From assembly GCA_003150355.1 (NCBI GenBank), contig QAMJ01000020.1:173172-237171 (forward strand): 64,000 bases of DNA, in the 5' to 3' direction. Each line of letters begins with the position of its first letter. Position 1 is the stretch's first letter. A program made the position numbers and the translations under genes. The notes beneath the pieces were generated by a model. The model saw nothing but the letters and a program-made list of their open reading frames with translations, was not told the origin of the DNA and searched no databases. Of this stretch, positions 17,191 to 25,504 are shown one piece after another. This stretch comes from Clostridiales bacterium (lineage in GTDB: Bacteria > Bacillota > Clostridia > Oscillospirales > Oscillospiraceae).

Positions 17191-17209
17191 TTTTATTTTC
17201 CTCCTAAAT

Positions 17210-19162
17210 TTATTCTGCTACGTTGTAGTATTTCGTTTTTACCGTAAGCGGATCGAATGGGCGGCCGCCGTCCTCATAGAACTTGCCGAAGTACTCCAGG
17301 CACTGGAGACGCAGGTCGTGGACATAGCAGCCGAGAAGGTTCAGCGCGAAGTTCAGGCCGTGACCGATGATGAAGATCGGTATGAAGAGCCAGAAGCTGT
17401 TGGCGATAGCGCCGATGGTGTTGAACACCGTCGCGATGACGGAGCCGGCGAGCATCAGAGCCATGATACGGGTATAGGACAGGATATCGCCGAACCAGCC
17501 GGTGGCGGTATTGTAAAGAGTCCCGAACAGGCTGCCGAGCTTGCCGAAGATGCCCTTGGAGCCGCGTGAGCCGCCGTAGAAGATCATCACTGCGCCGATG
17601 ATGAGCACGACCGGGACACCGGAGACATTGCCGATCTTCAGCACGTAGAGGATGATACCGGCGAGCGTGACCCACAGAGAGCCCTCTTCCCAGATCGCGT
17701 CGGCTATCTGGCCGTGCTTTATCTTCTTGATAAAGCTGATGGCAAGACCCGTGTTGAGGTGGATAAGGCCGAGCGCCATCGAGCCGACAAGGACATAGAC
17801 GGTATCGTTGAGCGGGGTGAAGAGACTCGGAAGCTCGCCCCAGCCCTCGGGCTCGCCGAGGATGCCGCCGATCTTCACGAGCGCGTCACCGAAGAAGCCG
17901 CCGGTTATCGCGCCCATTATAAAGGTCGCGATGCCGCAGTAGAGCAGCAGCTGGCAGAACGACAGCGAGCCTGCCCTCGGCTTCATCTTCTTCATTGCTA
18001 TCACCGCCGCGAGGATCATTATGATGCCGTAGCCCATATCCGCCATCATGAGTCCGTAGAACAGGATGAAAAACGGAGCCATGAGCGGGTTCGGGTCCAG
18101 ACTGCCGTAGGCCGGCAGGCTGTACATGTTCGTCACCATATTGAGCGCGTTGGTGATCTTATTATTCTTGAGCTTTACAGGGACATTGGGGTACTCGTCC
18201 TCCTCGGGGACGAGCGCTTCCCAAGCGCAGCCGAAGCGCTCGAACACTTCATTGAGCTCCGCTTCGCGCTCCTCGGGGTACCAGCCCTCCATGATAACGG
18301 CGCTGTCCGTGCCGTAGAGCTTGTCCCCGGCCTCGGCCAGAGATATCTGCACGCTCACGCGGTCTGCCGCAAGTTTCAGCTCGTCGCGCCTGACGGCTTC
18401 GTCGACGATATACTGCAGGCAGTCCACCTTTTCCCTTTCGAGGGATCTGAGCGTGTTGCGTGCTTCGATAGTGCTCTCCTTAGCTGTGCCGTTCACACCG
18501 GTGAAGGACGCCGCGCTGAAGCCGAAGCCGCGCAGGCATTCCTGCATTTCGGCAAGCTTTTCGCGCATGCACACGAATACGACGTAGTGCTCCTTCTTCT
18601 CCTCATGCACACAGAAGAGCTCGCTCTCGGCGTCTATCTGTTCGAGCGCCGCTTCTACCTGACCCAGCTCCGTGCGGGCGGGTATGGTGCCGAGCAGCAC
18701 CGCGCAGCGTTCCGTGCCCTCGGTACCGAGCGGCAGGTCGAGATCGAGCCACGGCTGGAGCGACTGGATGACGCCGCGCTGGCGGCTCTCCTCGGCGCTG
18801 ATGCGCTTGATGCGCGCGTCGTAGCTCTCGATGCCTTCGGCGACCTTGAGCGCACCGGCAAGGCCGGTATCGTCCAGCAGGACGCAGTCGTCAAGCTCCG
18901 GCTTTGCGGAGAGAAGCTTGCCCTTCTTCGGGGCATAATGATCCAGCAGGTCAATGGCATGCGTCAGCGTTGTGTGCCGGCTCTTGAGAGATGCGACGTC
19001 GCTGCTCTCCCGATGTACCAGCGCTTCGATATCCGTGCCGTGAAGCTCGCCCTCAAGCTCAGAAATTTCCACGCAGCCATGCCTGATAAGCTCCCGCAGG
19101 AGTTCTTCCTTATTGGAACGGACAGCAATAAGGCGGAGCTTTTTCATTTTTAGAATGGCCAT
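17210..19162 (-). CDS. ntpI: V-type ATPase subunit I (membrane stator)
   Basis: A 650-residue protein with a soluble N-terminal half (about 1-330, alpha/beta plus long coiled coil) and a membrane half with about seven to eight helices. The family pattern MAPFFILFYGLMMADMGYG is near residue 365, and GDILSYTRIMALMLAG lies near 555. The latter should contain the Arg that faces the ion-binding Glu of subunit K. It forms the ion half-channels and anchors the peripheral stalks. It lies between the stalk gene and subunit K, as in ntp operons. Confidence 0.94.
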   Translation of the reverse strand: MAILKMKKLRLIAVRSNKEELLRELIRHGCVEISELEGELHGTDIEALVHRESSDVASLKSRHTTLTHAIDLLDHYAPKKGKLLSAKPELDDCVLLDDTGLAGALKVAEGIESYDARIKRISAEESRQRGVIQSLQPWLDLDLPLGTEGTERCAVLLGTIPARTELGQVEAALEQIDAESELFCVHEEKKEHYVVFVCMREKLAEMQECLRGFGFSAASFTGVNGTAKESTIEARNTLRSLEREKVDCLQYIVDEAVRRDELKLAADRVSVQISLAEAGDKLYGTDSAVIMEGWYPEEREAELNEVFERFGCAWEALVPEEDEYPNVPVKLKNNKITNALNMVTNMYSLPAYGSLDPNPLMAPFFILFYGLMMADMGYGIIMILAAVIAMKKMKPRAGSLSFCQLLLYCGIATFIMGAITGGFFGDALVKIGGILGEPEGWGELPSLFTPLNDTVYVLVGSMALGLIHLNTGLAISFIKKIKHGQIADAIWEEGSLWVTLAGIILYVLKIGNVSGVPVVLIIGAVMIFYGGSRGSKGIFGKLGSLFGTLYNTATGWFGDILSYTRIMALMLAGSVIATVFNTIGAIANSFWLFIPIFIIGHGLNFALNLLGCYVHDLRLQCLEYFGKFYEDGGRPFDPLTVKTKYYNVAE

Positions 19163-19163
19163 C

Positions 19164-19478
19164 TCAGCTGTTCACTATCCTTTCCACAACAAGAGCTGCT
19201 GCCTGCTCCAGCCGCCCTTCGGCTCTGGCGCGCAGCGCTGCTTTCTGATTTTCCAGCTCACCGGAAAGGCCCTTGGCCTGAGCCCTTGCCTTCTCGCTGA
19301 CCTGGCGGCTGAGCTCCTTGAGCTCCTCCTCGGCTTTTGCGCAGGCGGCATCGATCGCAAGCTTGCCCGCGGTATCCGCGTCAGCCAGCATCTGCTTCGC
19401 CTTGCTCTCGGCTTCGGCTACCGTGACCTTGGCCTGAGCTTCCGCCTGAGCAATATTGCTTACTGCTTCAAATGACAT
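19164..19478 (-). CDS. ntpF: V-type ATPase small peripheral-stalk subunit (G/H type)
   Basis: A 104-residue, almost wholly helical protein of Ala, Glu, Lys and Gln heptads (AEAQAKVTVAEAESKAKQML), the partner of subunit E in the outer stalk. A GTG at 19484 is also in frame, but the ATG at 19476-19478 has GAGGGGG about seven bases upstream and is preferred. It is the first gene of the operon. Gene order here is stalk-I-K-E-C-F-A-B-D, matching the E. hirae ntpFIKECGABD order. Confidence 0.88.
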   Translation of the reverse strand: MSFEAVSNIAQAEAQAKVTVAEAESKAKQMLADADTAGKLAIDAACAKAEEELKELSRQVSEKARAQAKGLSGELENQKAALRARAEGRLEQAAALVVERIVNS

Positions 19479-19646
19479 TGGCACACCCCCTCTTTATCCC
19501 GCAATGCGTTATTAAAAAAGCTGTCTTTATGATACCTTAACGCGCATATAGATTCAAGCAAAACTTACCTTTTTACTTTGTCAAAATTGACGCACACGGT
19601 CAAAAACTTACAGACTCCGCGTATTTGTATATAAAGCTGCTACAGT

Positions 19647-19675
19647 ATTGTATTATATTGACAGAATCTTGTCAA
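19647..19675 (-). promoter_or_regulatory. Promoter of the V-ATPase operon
   Basis: Read on the minus strand: TTGACA (19675-19670), a 17-base spacer and TACAAT (19652-19647), a near-consensus vegetative promoter. It leaves a leader of about 160 bases before the first gene. The rest of the gap 19485-19817 shows only the ypeB terminator and AT-rich sequence. Confidence 0.8.
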
Positions 19676-19762
19676 ACGCGAATCTGCACAAATGAAAAAG
19701 TCGGATGTGTCATGGTTTCGTCAATGTATACAATGCTGTGAGAGCTGCCCAAAAGCAAACGA

Positions 19763-19796
19763 CCGCGGCTGCGGAGATAGCTCCGCATAGCCGCGG
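19763..19796 (-). terminator. Terminator of ypeB
   Basis: Arms 19763-19776 and 19781-19796 (CCGCGGCTGCGGAG with a small bulge) around ATAG, followed on the minus strand by a T-rich stretch (TCGTTTGCTTTT). Confidence 0.75.
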
Positions 19797-19817
19797 CTGT
19801 TAAAATAACGCTAAGGT

Positions 19818-21086
19818 TTATACGCCCTCAAGCTGTATTCTGCACTGCCGTCCGTCGGAGCCGTCGGCGTAGATGCGCAGGCTCTCGCCCTTGCTGCCGG
19901 TGCAGTCAAATTCGTAGCAGGCCATATATTCCCCGCCGGGGCGCTGCACGATCACCTTGCGGCTGCCGATCACGCTCACATTATCGGGCAGGCTGCCGCG
20001 CGCTGTCTCCTCGTCGCAGCTCCAATCGAGTTTAGGCACATCGTCCGAATAGCGCGTCGCGTCATAGGAATATATGCTGCCGTCGTCGAGCGCGACGGAG
20101 ACGCTGATATAGTCGTCGACGCGCAGCGCACCGTCCTGCACGGGGACAAAGCGGAACGAGGCGACACTCCCGTTCCCGCCGCGCTCGCTGAGGCTCAGGC
20201 TGTCATAGCCGCGCGCTTTCAGAAAGTCCTGCGCGATCTCCTCGGCCTGCTCCGCGCTGATGCTCCCGGAGCCTACGAGCCGCGACTGTGACAGAGATTC
20301 AAGTCCGCGCGAGCTGACGCACAGGAGCACGTTTCCCGCGCTGTAGCAGCGGCGGCCGTCCTCGCCCTCGTAGCCGTATTCGTCCTTGAGTTCGCGCGGC
20401 TCCATGCCAACGGCCTCGGCGGCGAGCGCCCGCGCCTGCTTCTCACTCAGCTTTCCGCGCTCCTTCTCCGGGCGGGTGCTGTACTGCCCGTCATATTGAA
20501 AATCCTCGGGCGCGGTGAAGTCCGCCTCGTAGCCCAGAAGCTCGGCGCTGAGCTTTCCCGTGTCCTCGATGCCGATGTTCTGAAGCTGCTCCTCGCGGCT
20601 GTCCATGATGAGCTCCCCGGAGTTTACGCGCCCCTGCATATCGCGCAGGCGGGCGGAGAACTCCGCAGCGGTATCGGACATGGCCTTGAGCTGCTGCTTC
20701 TGCTCACCGCTGAGATCGTCGCCGCTCTGCGCGCCGAGGCTTTTTGCGTAGTCCCCCGCGCGGTTGAGGAAGCCCGAGAGCTGCTCGAGCTCCTGCGTCG
20801 AAAACGGCAGCGCCGAGAGCGCAGCCTCGGCGGCCAGCGCGTTGGCATAGGCCTGAGTACAGACGCTGCGCCCCAAGGTCGCGTCAGTGACGTATAGGCT
20901 CTTTTTAAGCGAGCGGCTCAGTCCATCGACCGCGGAGACGGTCGTCTCAAACGCGCCGGACGAGCTGTAGAGCGCGGTAAGCCGGTAGTCGGCAAGCTTT
21001 GAGTACAGCACTGCCGAGAGCACGCTGAGCGTCACAAGCGCCGCGGCGGTATATATAATGATAAGCTGTTTTGCTTTTGCGGACAT
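19818..21086 (-). CDS. ypeB: Spore germination protein YpeB
   Basis: 422 residues. An N-terminal membrane anchor (LIIIYTAAALVTLSVLSAVLY) is followed by a helical region and PepSY-like domains (about 210-420, e.g. GSISAEQAEEIAQDFLKARGY). YpeB stabilises the cortex-lytic enzyme SleB in the spore and is needed for cortex breakdown on germination. In many Clostridia sleB lies next door; here it does not, so SleB must be elsewhere or replaced. The ribosome binding site AAAGGGGTG lies in the 3' arm of the gltX terminator hairpin. A forespore-type -10 lies in the loop of that hairpin. Confidence 0.88.
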   Translation of the reverse strand: MSAKAKQLIIIYTAAALVTLSVLSAVLYSKLADYRLTALYSSSGAFETTVSAVDGLSRSLKKSLYVTDATLGRSVCTQAYANALAAEAALSALPFSTQELEQLSGFLNRAGDYAKSLGAQSGDDLSGEQKQQLKAMSDTAAEFSARLRDMQGRVNSGELIMDSREEQLQNIGIEDTGKLSAELLGYEADFTAPEDFQYDGQYSTRPEKERGKLSEKQARALAAEAVGMEPRELKDEYGYEGEDGRRCYSAGNVLLCVSSRGLESLSQSRLVGSGSISAEQAEEIAQDFLKARGYDSLSLSERGGNGSVASFRFVPVQDGALRVDDYISVSVALDDGSIYSYDATRYSDDVPKLDWSCDEETARGSLPDNVSVIGSRKVIVQRPGGEYMACYEFDCTGSKGESLRIYADGSDGRQCRIQLEGV

Positions 21087-21093
21087 AAAAACA

Positions 21094-21129
21094 CCCCTTT
21101 GACGCTTATTAGTATCACCGTCAAAGGGG
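21094..21129 (-). terminator. gltX terminator hairpin that also covers the ypeB ribosome binding site
   Basis: Arms 21119-21129 and 21094-21104 (CCCCTTTGACG / CGTCAAAGGGG) around a 14-base loop, followed on the minus strand by TGTTTTT and then the ypeB ATG. The 3' arm contains AAAGGGG, the ypeB ribosome binding site. Confidence 0.8.
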
Positions 21130-21139
21130 CAGATTATTA
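21110..21139 (-). promoter_or_regulatory. Forespore-type promoter of ypeB
   Basis: Minus strand: TAATA (21139-21135), 15 bases, GGTGATACTA (21119-21110). The -10 matches all positions of GGNNANAHTR, the sigma-F/sigma-G type consensus as I recall it from Bacillus subtilis; the -35 is a 4/5 fit to GHATR. The predicted start, near 21103, lies just past the hairpin loop. The forespore mRNA would therefore lack the 5' arm. Confidence 0.55.
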
Positions 21140-21143
21140 TTGA

Positions 21144-22619
21144 TTATCCGAGCTTTTCAAGCGCCGTGTTCAAACGGCGGAGAGTCTCGTCCTTTCCGAG
21201 AATGCGGCATATCTCGACCGCGCCGCCGGGAGTGACTGCCTTGCCCGCGGCCGCGATGCGCACAGGCCACATGACCTTTGCGTTCTTCGCCTCCATCGCC
21301 TCGGCAAGTCCGACCATCGCACCCATGATATGCTCATCGTCCCACGCGGGCAGCGCCTCAAATATTGGAATGATCTTTTGGAGCACGTCCCTGGAGCTGT
21401 CCTTATCGGATTTGGACTTCTTGTGGACGAAGAGCTCGGTATCGTACTCGGGCAGCTCGTCAAAGAAGTCGACCTTCTCCGGAATATCGGTCAGCACCTC
21501 GGTACGCTGCTGGAGAAGCGCGGCGATGGCCGCGGCGTCATACGCGGGGTTCTTCACGCTCCGGCGGATATACGGCTCCGCCGCCTTGGCAAAGTCCTCG
21601 GGGCTCATGGCGCGGATATACTCGCTGTTGAAGTAGCGCAGCTTGTCAATGTCAAAGATCGCGGGGGACTTGGAGATACCGGCAAGGTCAAAGATATCGA
21701 TAAGCTCGTCCATGCTGAATATCTCCTGCTCGCCGCGCGGGCTCCAGCCGAGGAGCGTGACATAGTTTATAACGGCGTCGGTCAGGTAGCCCTGGGCGAT
21801 AAGATCCTCGTAGGACGGGTCGCCGTGGCGCTTGGACATCTTGTTGTGCGCGTCGCGCATGACGGGCGAGCAGTGGACATACTTCGGGATGTCCCAGCCG
21901 AAGCCCTCGTACAGCAGGTTGTACTTCGGGGCGGAGGAGAGATACTCGCTGCCGCGCACGACGTGGGTTATGCCCATGAGGTGGTCGTCAACGACATTTG
22001 CGAAGTTGTAGGTCGGCAGTCCGTCGCGCTTCAGGAGCACCTGATCATCAAGGCTCGCGTTCTCGACGGTTATGTCGCCGAAGGTCTCGTCATGGAAGGT
22101 GGTCGTCCCATCGTGCGGGATGAGCTGGCGGATGACATAGGGTCTGCCCTCGGCGGCGAGACGGTCGGACTCCTCGCGGCTCATGCAGCGGCAGGGATCG
22201 TCCCCGCGGTCAAATTCGCCGGTGTCCTCCTCGGAGGCCGTCTTCTCGCAGAAGCAGCGGTAGGCATGGCCGCGCTCCATGAGCAGCTCCGCGTACTCCT
22301 TATAAAGACCGCGGCGCTCGGTCTGCACATAGGGGCCGACGGGGCCGCCGACGTCCGGGCCTTCGTCATGCTCGAGATGGCACTGCTCCATCGTCCTGTA
22401 TATAACGTCAACAGCGCCCTCGACGAGACGCCCCTGATCCGTGTCCTCAATGCGGAGAATGAACTTGCCCTTATTGTGGCGGGCAATGAGATAGGTATAG
22501 AGCGCGGTACGGAGATTGCCGACGTGCATGTACCCCGTGGGAGACGGGGCGAACCGCGTGCGTACCTCGCCCGTGGGTATGCGCTTTTCCATATCCTCAA
22601 ACCACTTCATGTCTTTCAT
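21144..22619 (-). CDS. gltX: Glutamyl-tRNA synthetase
   Basis: 491 residues, class I aminoacyl-tRNA synthetase. The HIGH-type motif is in APSPTGYMHVGN and the KMSKS-type motif in NKMSKRHGD. It charges tRNA-Glu; whether it also charges tRNA-Gln (with GatCAB) cannot be told here. The ATG at 22617-22619 has AGGAGG upstream. It is transcribed divergently from trpS with overlapping -35 elements. The terminator lies inside the ypeB leader. Confidence 0.95.
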   Translation of the reverse strand: MKDMKWFEDMEKRIPTGEVRTRFAPSPTGYMHVGNLRTALYTYLIARHNKGKFILRIEDTDQGRLVEGAVDVIYRTMEQCHLEHDEGPDVGGPVGPYVQTERRGLYKEYAELLMERGHAYRCFCEKTASEEDTGEFDRGDDPCRCMSREESDRLAAEGRPYVIRQLIPHDGTTTFHDETFGDITVENASLDDQVLLKRDGLPTYNFANVVDDHLMGITHVVRGSEYLSSAPKYNLLYEGFGWDIPKYVHCSPVMRDAHNKMSKRHGDPSYEDLIAQGYLTDAVINYVTLLGWSPRGEQEIFSMDELIDIFDLAGISKSPAIFDIDKLRYFNSEYIRAMSPEDFAKAAEPYIRRSVKNPAYDAAAIAALLQQRTEVLTDIPEKVDFFDELPEYDTELFVHKKSKSDKDSSRDVLQKIIPIFEALPAWDDEHIMGAMVGLAEAMEAKNAKVMWPVRIAAAGKAVTPGGAVEICRILGKDETLRRLNTALEKLG

Positions 22620-22661
22620 TTTGTGCCTCCTGCGCCAAAATATATTCAGCTTACTTTTCTT

Positions 22662-22690
22662 ATATTATTTTGCAAATTGGCAGTTGTCAA
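22662..22690 (-). promoter_or_regulatory. gltX promoter
   Basis: Minus strand TTGACA (22690-22685), 17-base spacer, TAATAT (22667-22662). Its -35 occupies almost the same bases as the trpS -35. Confidence 0.75.
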
Positions 22691-22712
22691 GACAAACTTA
22701 TTTTGATACAAT
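22684..22712 (+). promoter_or_regulatory. trpS promoter
   Basis: TTGTCA (22684-22689), 17-base spacer, TACAAT (22707-22712). It diverges from the gltX promoter with overlapping -35 hexamers. I see no T-box leader in the roughly 100-base untranslated region. Confidence 0.65.
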
Positions 22713-22814
22713 GTATAGACGCTCATACTGGGCTTTTTCTGAGCCTCCGCCGGCCGTTCCGGAGACAGCGCCGCCGCGGCGCGATAAATATGGACGGCAG
22801 AATGGGAGATTATT

Positions 22815-23831
22815 GTGGATAACAACACTGCTGAAAAGAAAACTATGCTCTCGGGCATCCAGCCCTCCGGTGACCTGCACCTCGGCAACTACCTCGGCGC
22901 GGTCAAGAACTGGGCGGAGCTCGCTGACGAGTTTAACTGCTATTATTTCATGGCCGACCTGCACAGCCTGACCGTGCGCCAGAACCCCGCAGAGCTGCGC
23001 CGCCGCTCTGTCACGCAGCTTGCGCAGTACATCGCCTGCGGCCTTGACCCGGAGAAGAACACCCTGTTCATCCAGAGCCATGTTCACGAGCACGCGGAGC
23101 TCGGCTGGATCCTCAACTGCTATACGATGTTCGGCGAGCTGAGCCGCATGACCCAGTTCAAGGACAAGTGCGCGAAGAACGCCGATAACATCAACGGCGG
23201 CCTCTTCACCTACCCCTCGCTCATGGCGGCGGATATCCTGCTCTACCAGCCGGACTATGTCCCCGTCGGCGAGGATCAGAAGCAGCACTGCGAGCTGACG
23301 CGCGATGTCGCCATACGCTTCAACAATATCTACGGCGAGACCTTCAAGGTACCCGAGCCCTATATCCCAAAGGTGGGCGCGAGGATCATGAGCCTCGGCG
23401 TGCCGACCTCGAAGATGAGCAAGTCCGATCCTCAGGGCTGCGTGTTCGTCATGGACAAGCCCGAGGACATCGCCCGCAAGTTCAAGCGCGCCGTGACCGA
23501 TTCCGATACCGAGCACTGTGTGCATTACGATCTTCAGAACAAGCCCGGCGTCTCCAACCTTATGAGCATCTACTCCTCCGTCACCGGCAAGACCTTTGAC
23601 GAGATAGAGCGCGAGTTTGACGGTCAGGGCTACGGCGCTTTCAAGCCCGCGGTCGGCGAGGCCGTCATCGAGGCGCTTCGCCCCATTCGTGAGGAGGCTG
23701 AGCGTATGATCGCCGACAAGGCGTACCTCAAGGACGTCTACACCGAGGGCGCGCGCAGAGCGAGCTATGTCGCTTCCAAGACCCTGCGTAAGGTATATAA
23801 GCGCGTCGGTCTTGTCGAGAAGCCTTTCTGA
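22815..23831 (+). CDS. trpS: Tryptophanyl-tRNA synthetase
   Basis: 338 residues, class I synthetase. The HIGH-type motif is in SGDLHLGNYLGAVKNW and the KMSKS motif in SKMSKSDPQG. It charges tRNA-Trp. The start is GTG at 22815, with GGGAGA six bases upstream; there is no closer ATG that keeps the family N-terminus. The next gene follows after 30 bases, probably in the same transcript. Confidence 0.95.
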   Translation: MDNNTAEKKTMLSGIQPSGDLHLGNYLGAVKNWAELADEFNCYYFMADLHSLTVRQNPAELRRRSVTQLAQYIACGLDPEKNTLFIQSHVHEHAELGWILNCYTMFGELSRMTQFKDKCAKNADNINGGLFTYPSLMAADILLYQPDYVPVGEDQKQHCELTRDVAIRFNNIYGETFKVPEPYIPKVGARIMSLGVPTSKMSKSDPQGCVFVMDKPEDIARKFKRAVTDSDTEHCVHYDLQNKPGVSNLMSIYSSVTGKTFDEIEREFDGQGYGAFKPAVGEAVIEALRPIREEAERMIADKAYLKDVYTEGARRASYVASKTLRKVYKRVGLVEKPF

Positions 23832-23861
23832 GATAATAAAACGAACTGGAGATAAATTTTA

Positions 23862-24986
23862 ATGTTTCCTGGTCTTGCTGATTGGATAAAGATGCTGCTG
23901 GCATTCGCCGTGTCGCTGCTGGTCGCATATGTCATGACGCCGCCGGTCAAGCGCTTTGCCGAAAAGGTCGGCGCGATCGACGTGCCGAAGGACAACCGCC
24001 GCGTACACGACCATCCCATCCCCCGCATGGGCGGGCTTGCGATATTCATCGGCTTTGTGCTCTCGCTGATATTCTTCGTGCCGATGTCAACAAAGGTGCT
24101 GGGACTTCTTGTCGGTTCGGTCATCATCGCGGTCATGGGCGGCGTTGACGATATCGTCAGTCTCAACCCCTGGGTAAAGCTCGCCGGGCAGATAGTCGCA
24201 GCGCTTGTCGCGATCCGCTGCGGGCTCGTGTTCGACGTTATTTCGAACCCGAATATTTTCGCTGAGGAAACCTATATCGAGATAGGGTGGCTGTCCATCC
24301 CGCTGACGATGCTGTGGATCGTCGGCTGCACGAATGCTGTCAATCTAATTGACGGGCTTGACGGACTTGCCGTCGGCGTGTCGGCGATAAGCTCGATGAC
24401 GATGCTCATCGTGTCGCTGTTCGTCTCGGAGCCGGTGGTATCCATCATCCTCGCCGCGCTCACCGGCGCGTGCCTCGGCTTCATGCCGTATAACCTCAAC
24501 CCCGCCAAGATATTCATGGGCGATGTCGGCTCGCAGCTTCTGGGCTTCGTGCTGTCGACGGCGTCGATAATGGGTCTATTCAAGCTGCACGCGATCATCA
24601 CTTTCTTTGTGCCGCTGCTTGCGCTGGCGCTGCCGCTGGCCGACACGATCTTTGCTTTCTTCCGCAGGATACTGCATGGGCAGAGCCCGTTCAAGGCTGA
24701 CAAGGGGCACTTCCACCACCGGCTGCTTGCAATGGGGCTCAACCAGAAGCAGGTCGTTGCGGTGCTGTACGGTATCTCGGCGGTGCTGGGATTGCTGGCC
24801 GTGCTCATGGCCGGGGACAGCATGGCGGTAAAGATAATATGTCTCGTCGCGGCGTTTATCATTTCGCTCGGTATCTGGCTCAAGGTGTTCAAGAACAATC
24901 CCAATCTGCGCGAGCACCACGCCGAAGAGCATAAAGCCGAAACGCCGGCTGAAAGCAATACTACGCCGCAGGAAAAAGCAGAATAA
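23862..24986 (+). CDS. Undecaprenyl-phosphate sugar-1-phosphate transferase (TagO/WecA/MraY superfamily)
   Basis: 374 residues with about 11 membrane segments. It has the N-terminal GAIDVPKDNRRVHDHPIPRMGG, then NLIDGLDGLAVG and AKIFMGDVGSQLLGF, which hold the catalytic Asp residues of this superfamily. The first motif matches TagO/WecA, which load GlcNAc-1-phosphate onto undecaprenyl phosphate to begin wall teichoic acid or other surface glycans. MraY itself is less likely because its motif differs. The last 30 residues are a charged Glu/Lys tail. Confidence 0.88.
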   Translation: MFPGLADWIKMLLAFAVSLLVAYVMTPPVKRFAEKVGAIDVPKDNRRVHDHPIPRMGGLAIFIGFVLSLIFFVPMSTKVLGLLVGSVIIAVMGGVDDIVSLNPWVKLAGQIVAALVAIRCGLVFDVISNPNIFAEETYIEIGWLSIPLTMLWIVGCTNAVNLIDGLDGLAVGVSAISSMTMLIVSLFVSEPVVSIILAALTGACLGFMPYNLNPAKIFMGDVGSQLLGFVLSTASIMGLFKLHAIITFFVPLLALALPLADTIFAFFRRILHGQSPFKADKGHFHHRLLAMGLNQKQVVAVLYGISAVLGLLAVLMAGDSMAVKIICLVAAFIISLGIWLKVFKNNPNLREHHAEEHKAETPAESNTTPQEKAE

Positions 24987-24997
24987 TAAGACGCGAT

Positions 24998-25030
24998 CGG
25001 CTCCGCTTGAAAACAAGCGGAGCCGGTTTG
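24998..25030 (+). terminator. Terminator after the TagO-like gene
   Basis: Perfect 11-bp arms 24998-25008 and 25015-25025 (CGGCTCCGCTT) with a 6-base loop, followed by a T-containing tail. Confidence 0.75.
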
Positions 25031-25072
25031 ATTTCGACAGTTATTTTATGACATGATCCTGCGAGCGCGCAG

Positions 25073-25432
25073 TCACACAATTGCCTGCGCGAGGTACACC
25101 GCCGCGGTTGACAGCGCTACGCTCAGCACGATATAGGTCAGAGCCGCGGCCGTGTGCTACTACTCAAACAGCGTCACCGTTTCCAGCGCAAAGGTCGAGA
25201 ACGTGGTAAAGCCGCCGCATATACCTGCCTTGAGAAACAGCACCGCGCGTCCGTCAAGCCCGGTATGCTTTGCTGCGGCGCTTATGAGCCCTATGGCAAA
25301 CGCCCCGACGACATTTATGATGAGCGTGTTCACCGGGAACACACTGCGCTCATTGAGCGGCAGCAGTGATATCCCGTACCGCGCCGCAGCGCCGACAAAG
25401 CCGCCCGCGCCGACGATCAGAAAATTCAGCAT
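25073..25432 (-). pseudogene. crcB: crcB (fluoride channel Fluc) interrupted by two adjacent TAG codons
   Basis: From ATG 25432 the frame encodes a typical Fluc/CrcB protein: FLIVGAGGFVGAAARYG, FPVNTLIINVVGAFAIGL, GICGGFTTFSTFALETVTLFE. It stops after 90 residues at TAG-TAG (25162-25157). In the same frame, the next 27 codons read as the missing last helix (TAAALTYIVLSVALSTAAVYLAQAIV) and end at TGA 25075-25073. That gives 119 codons, the usual CrcB length. Other genes here use TAG as a normal stop (e.g. rapZ). It is therefore a nonsense-disrupted gene or a sequencing error. The 90-residue product would lack helix 4. GGAGAA precedes the ATG. Confidence 0.8.
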
Positions 25433-25460
25433 ATCAATTCTCCGTAAAAGTAAGTATAAA

Positions 25461-25492
25461 CGAAAAACGAGATGCGCAGAACGCATCTCGTT
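25461..25492 (-). terminator. Terminator of rpsT
   Basis: Perfect 11-bp arms 25466-25476 and 25482-25492 (AACGAGATGCG). On the minus strand the stem is followed by a T-run. The crcB start lies just beyond. Confidence 0.85.
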
Positions 25493-25504
25493 GTTTCTTT
25501 TCAA

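Noticed and set aside
10849..19153. Long plus-strand open frames opposite the V-ATPase operon (e.g. 11518-12972, 13947-15116, 17714-19153)
   Set aside because: They mirror the minus-strand genes, are rich in Asp, Arg, His and Val with no motifs, and lack ribosome binding sites. GC-rich coding DNA often leaves the opposite strand open.
25157..25162. TAG recoding (e.g. pyrrolysine) to explain the crcB stops
   Set aside because: TAG ends other genes in the window normally (e.g. rapZ), no PYLIS-like context is evident, and two in a row in a membrane loop is not a known use.
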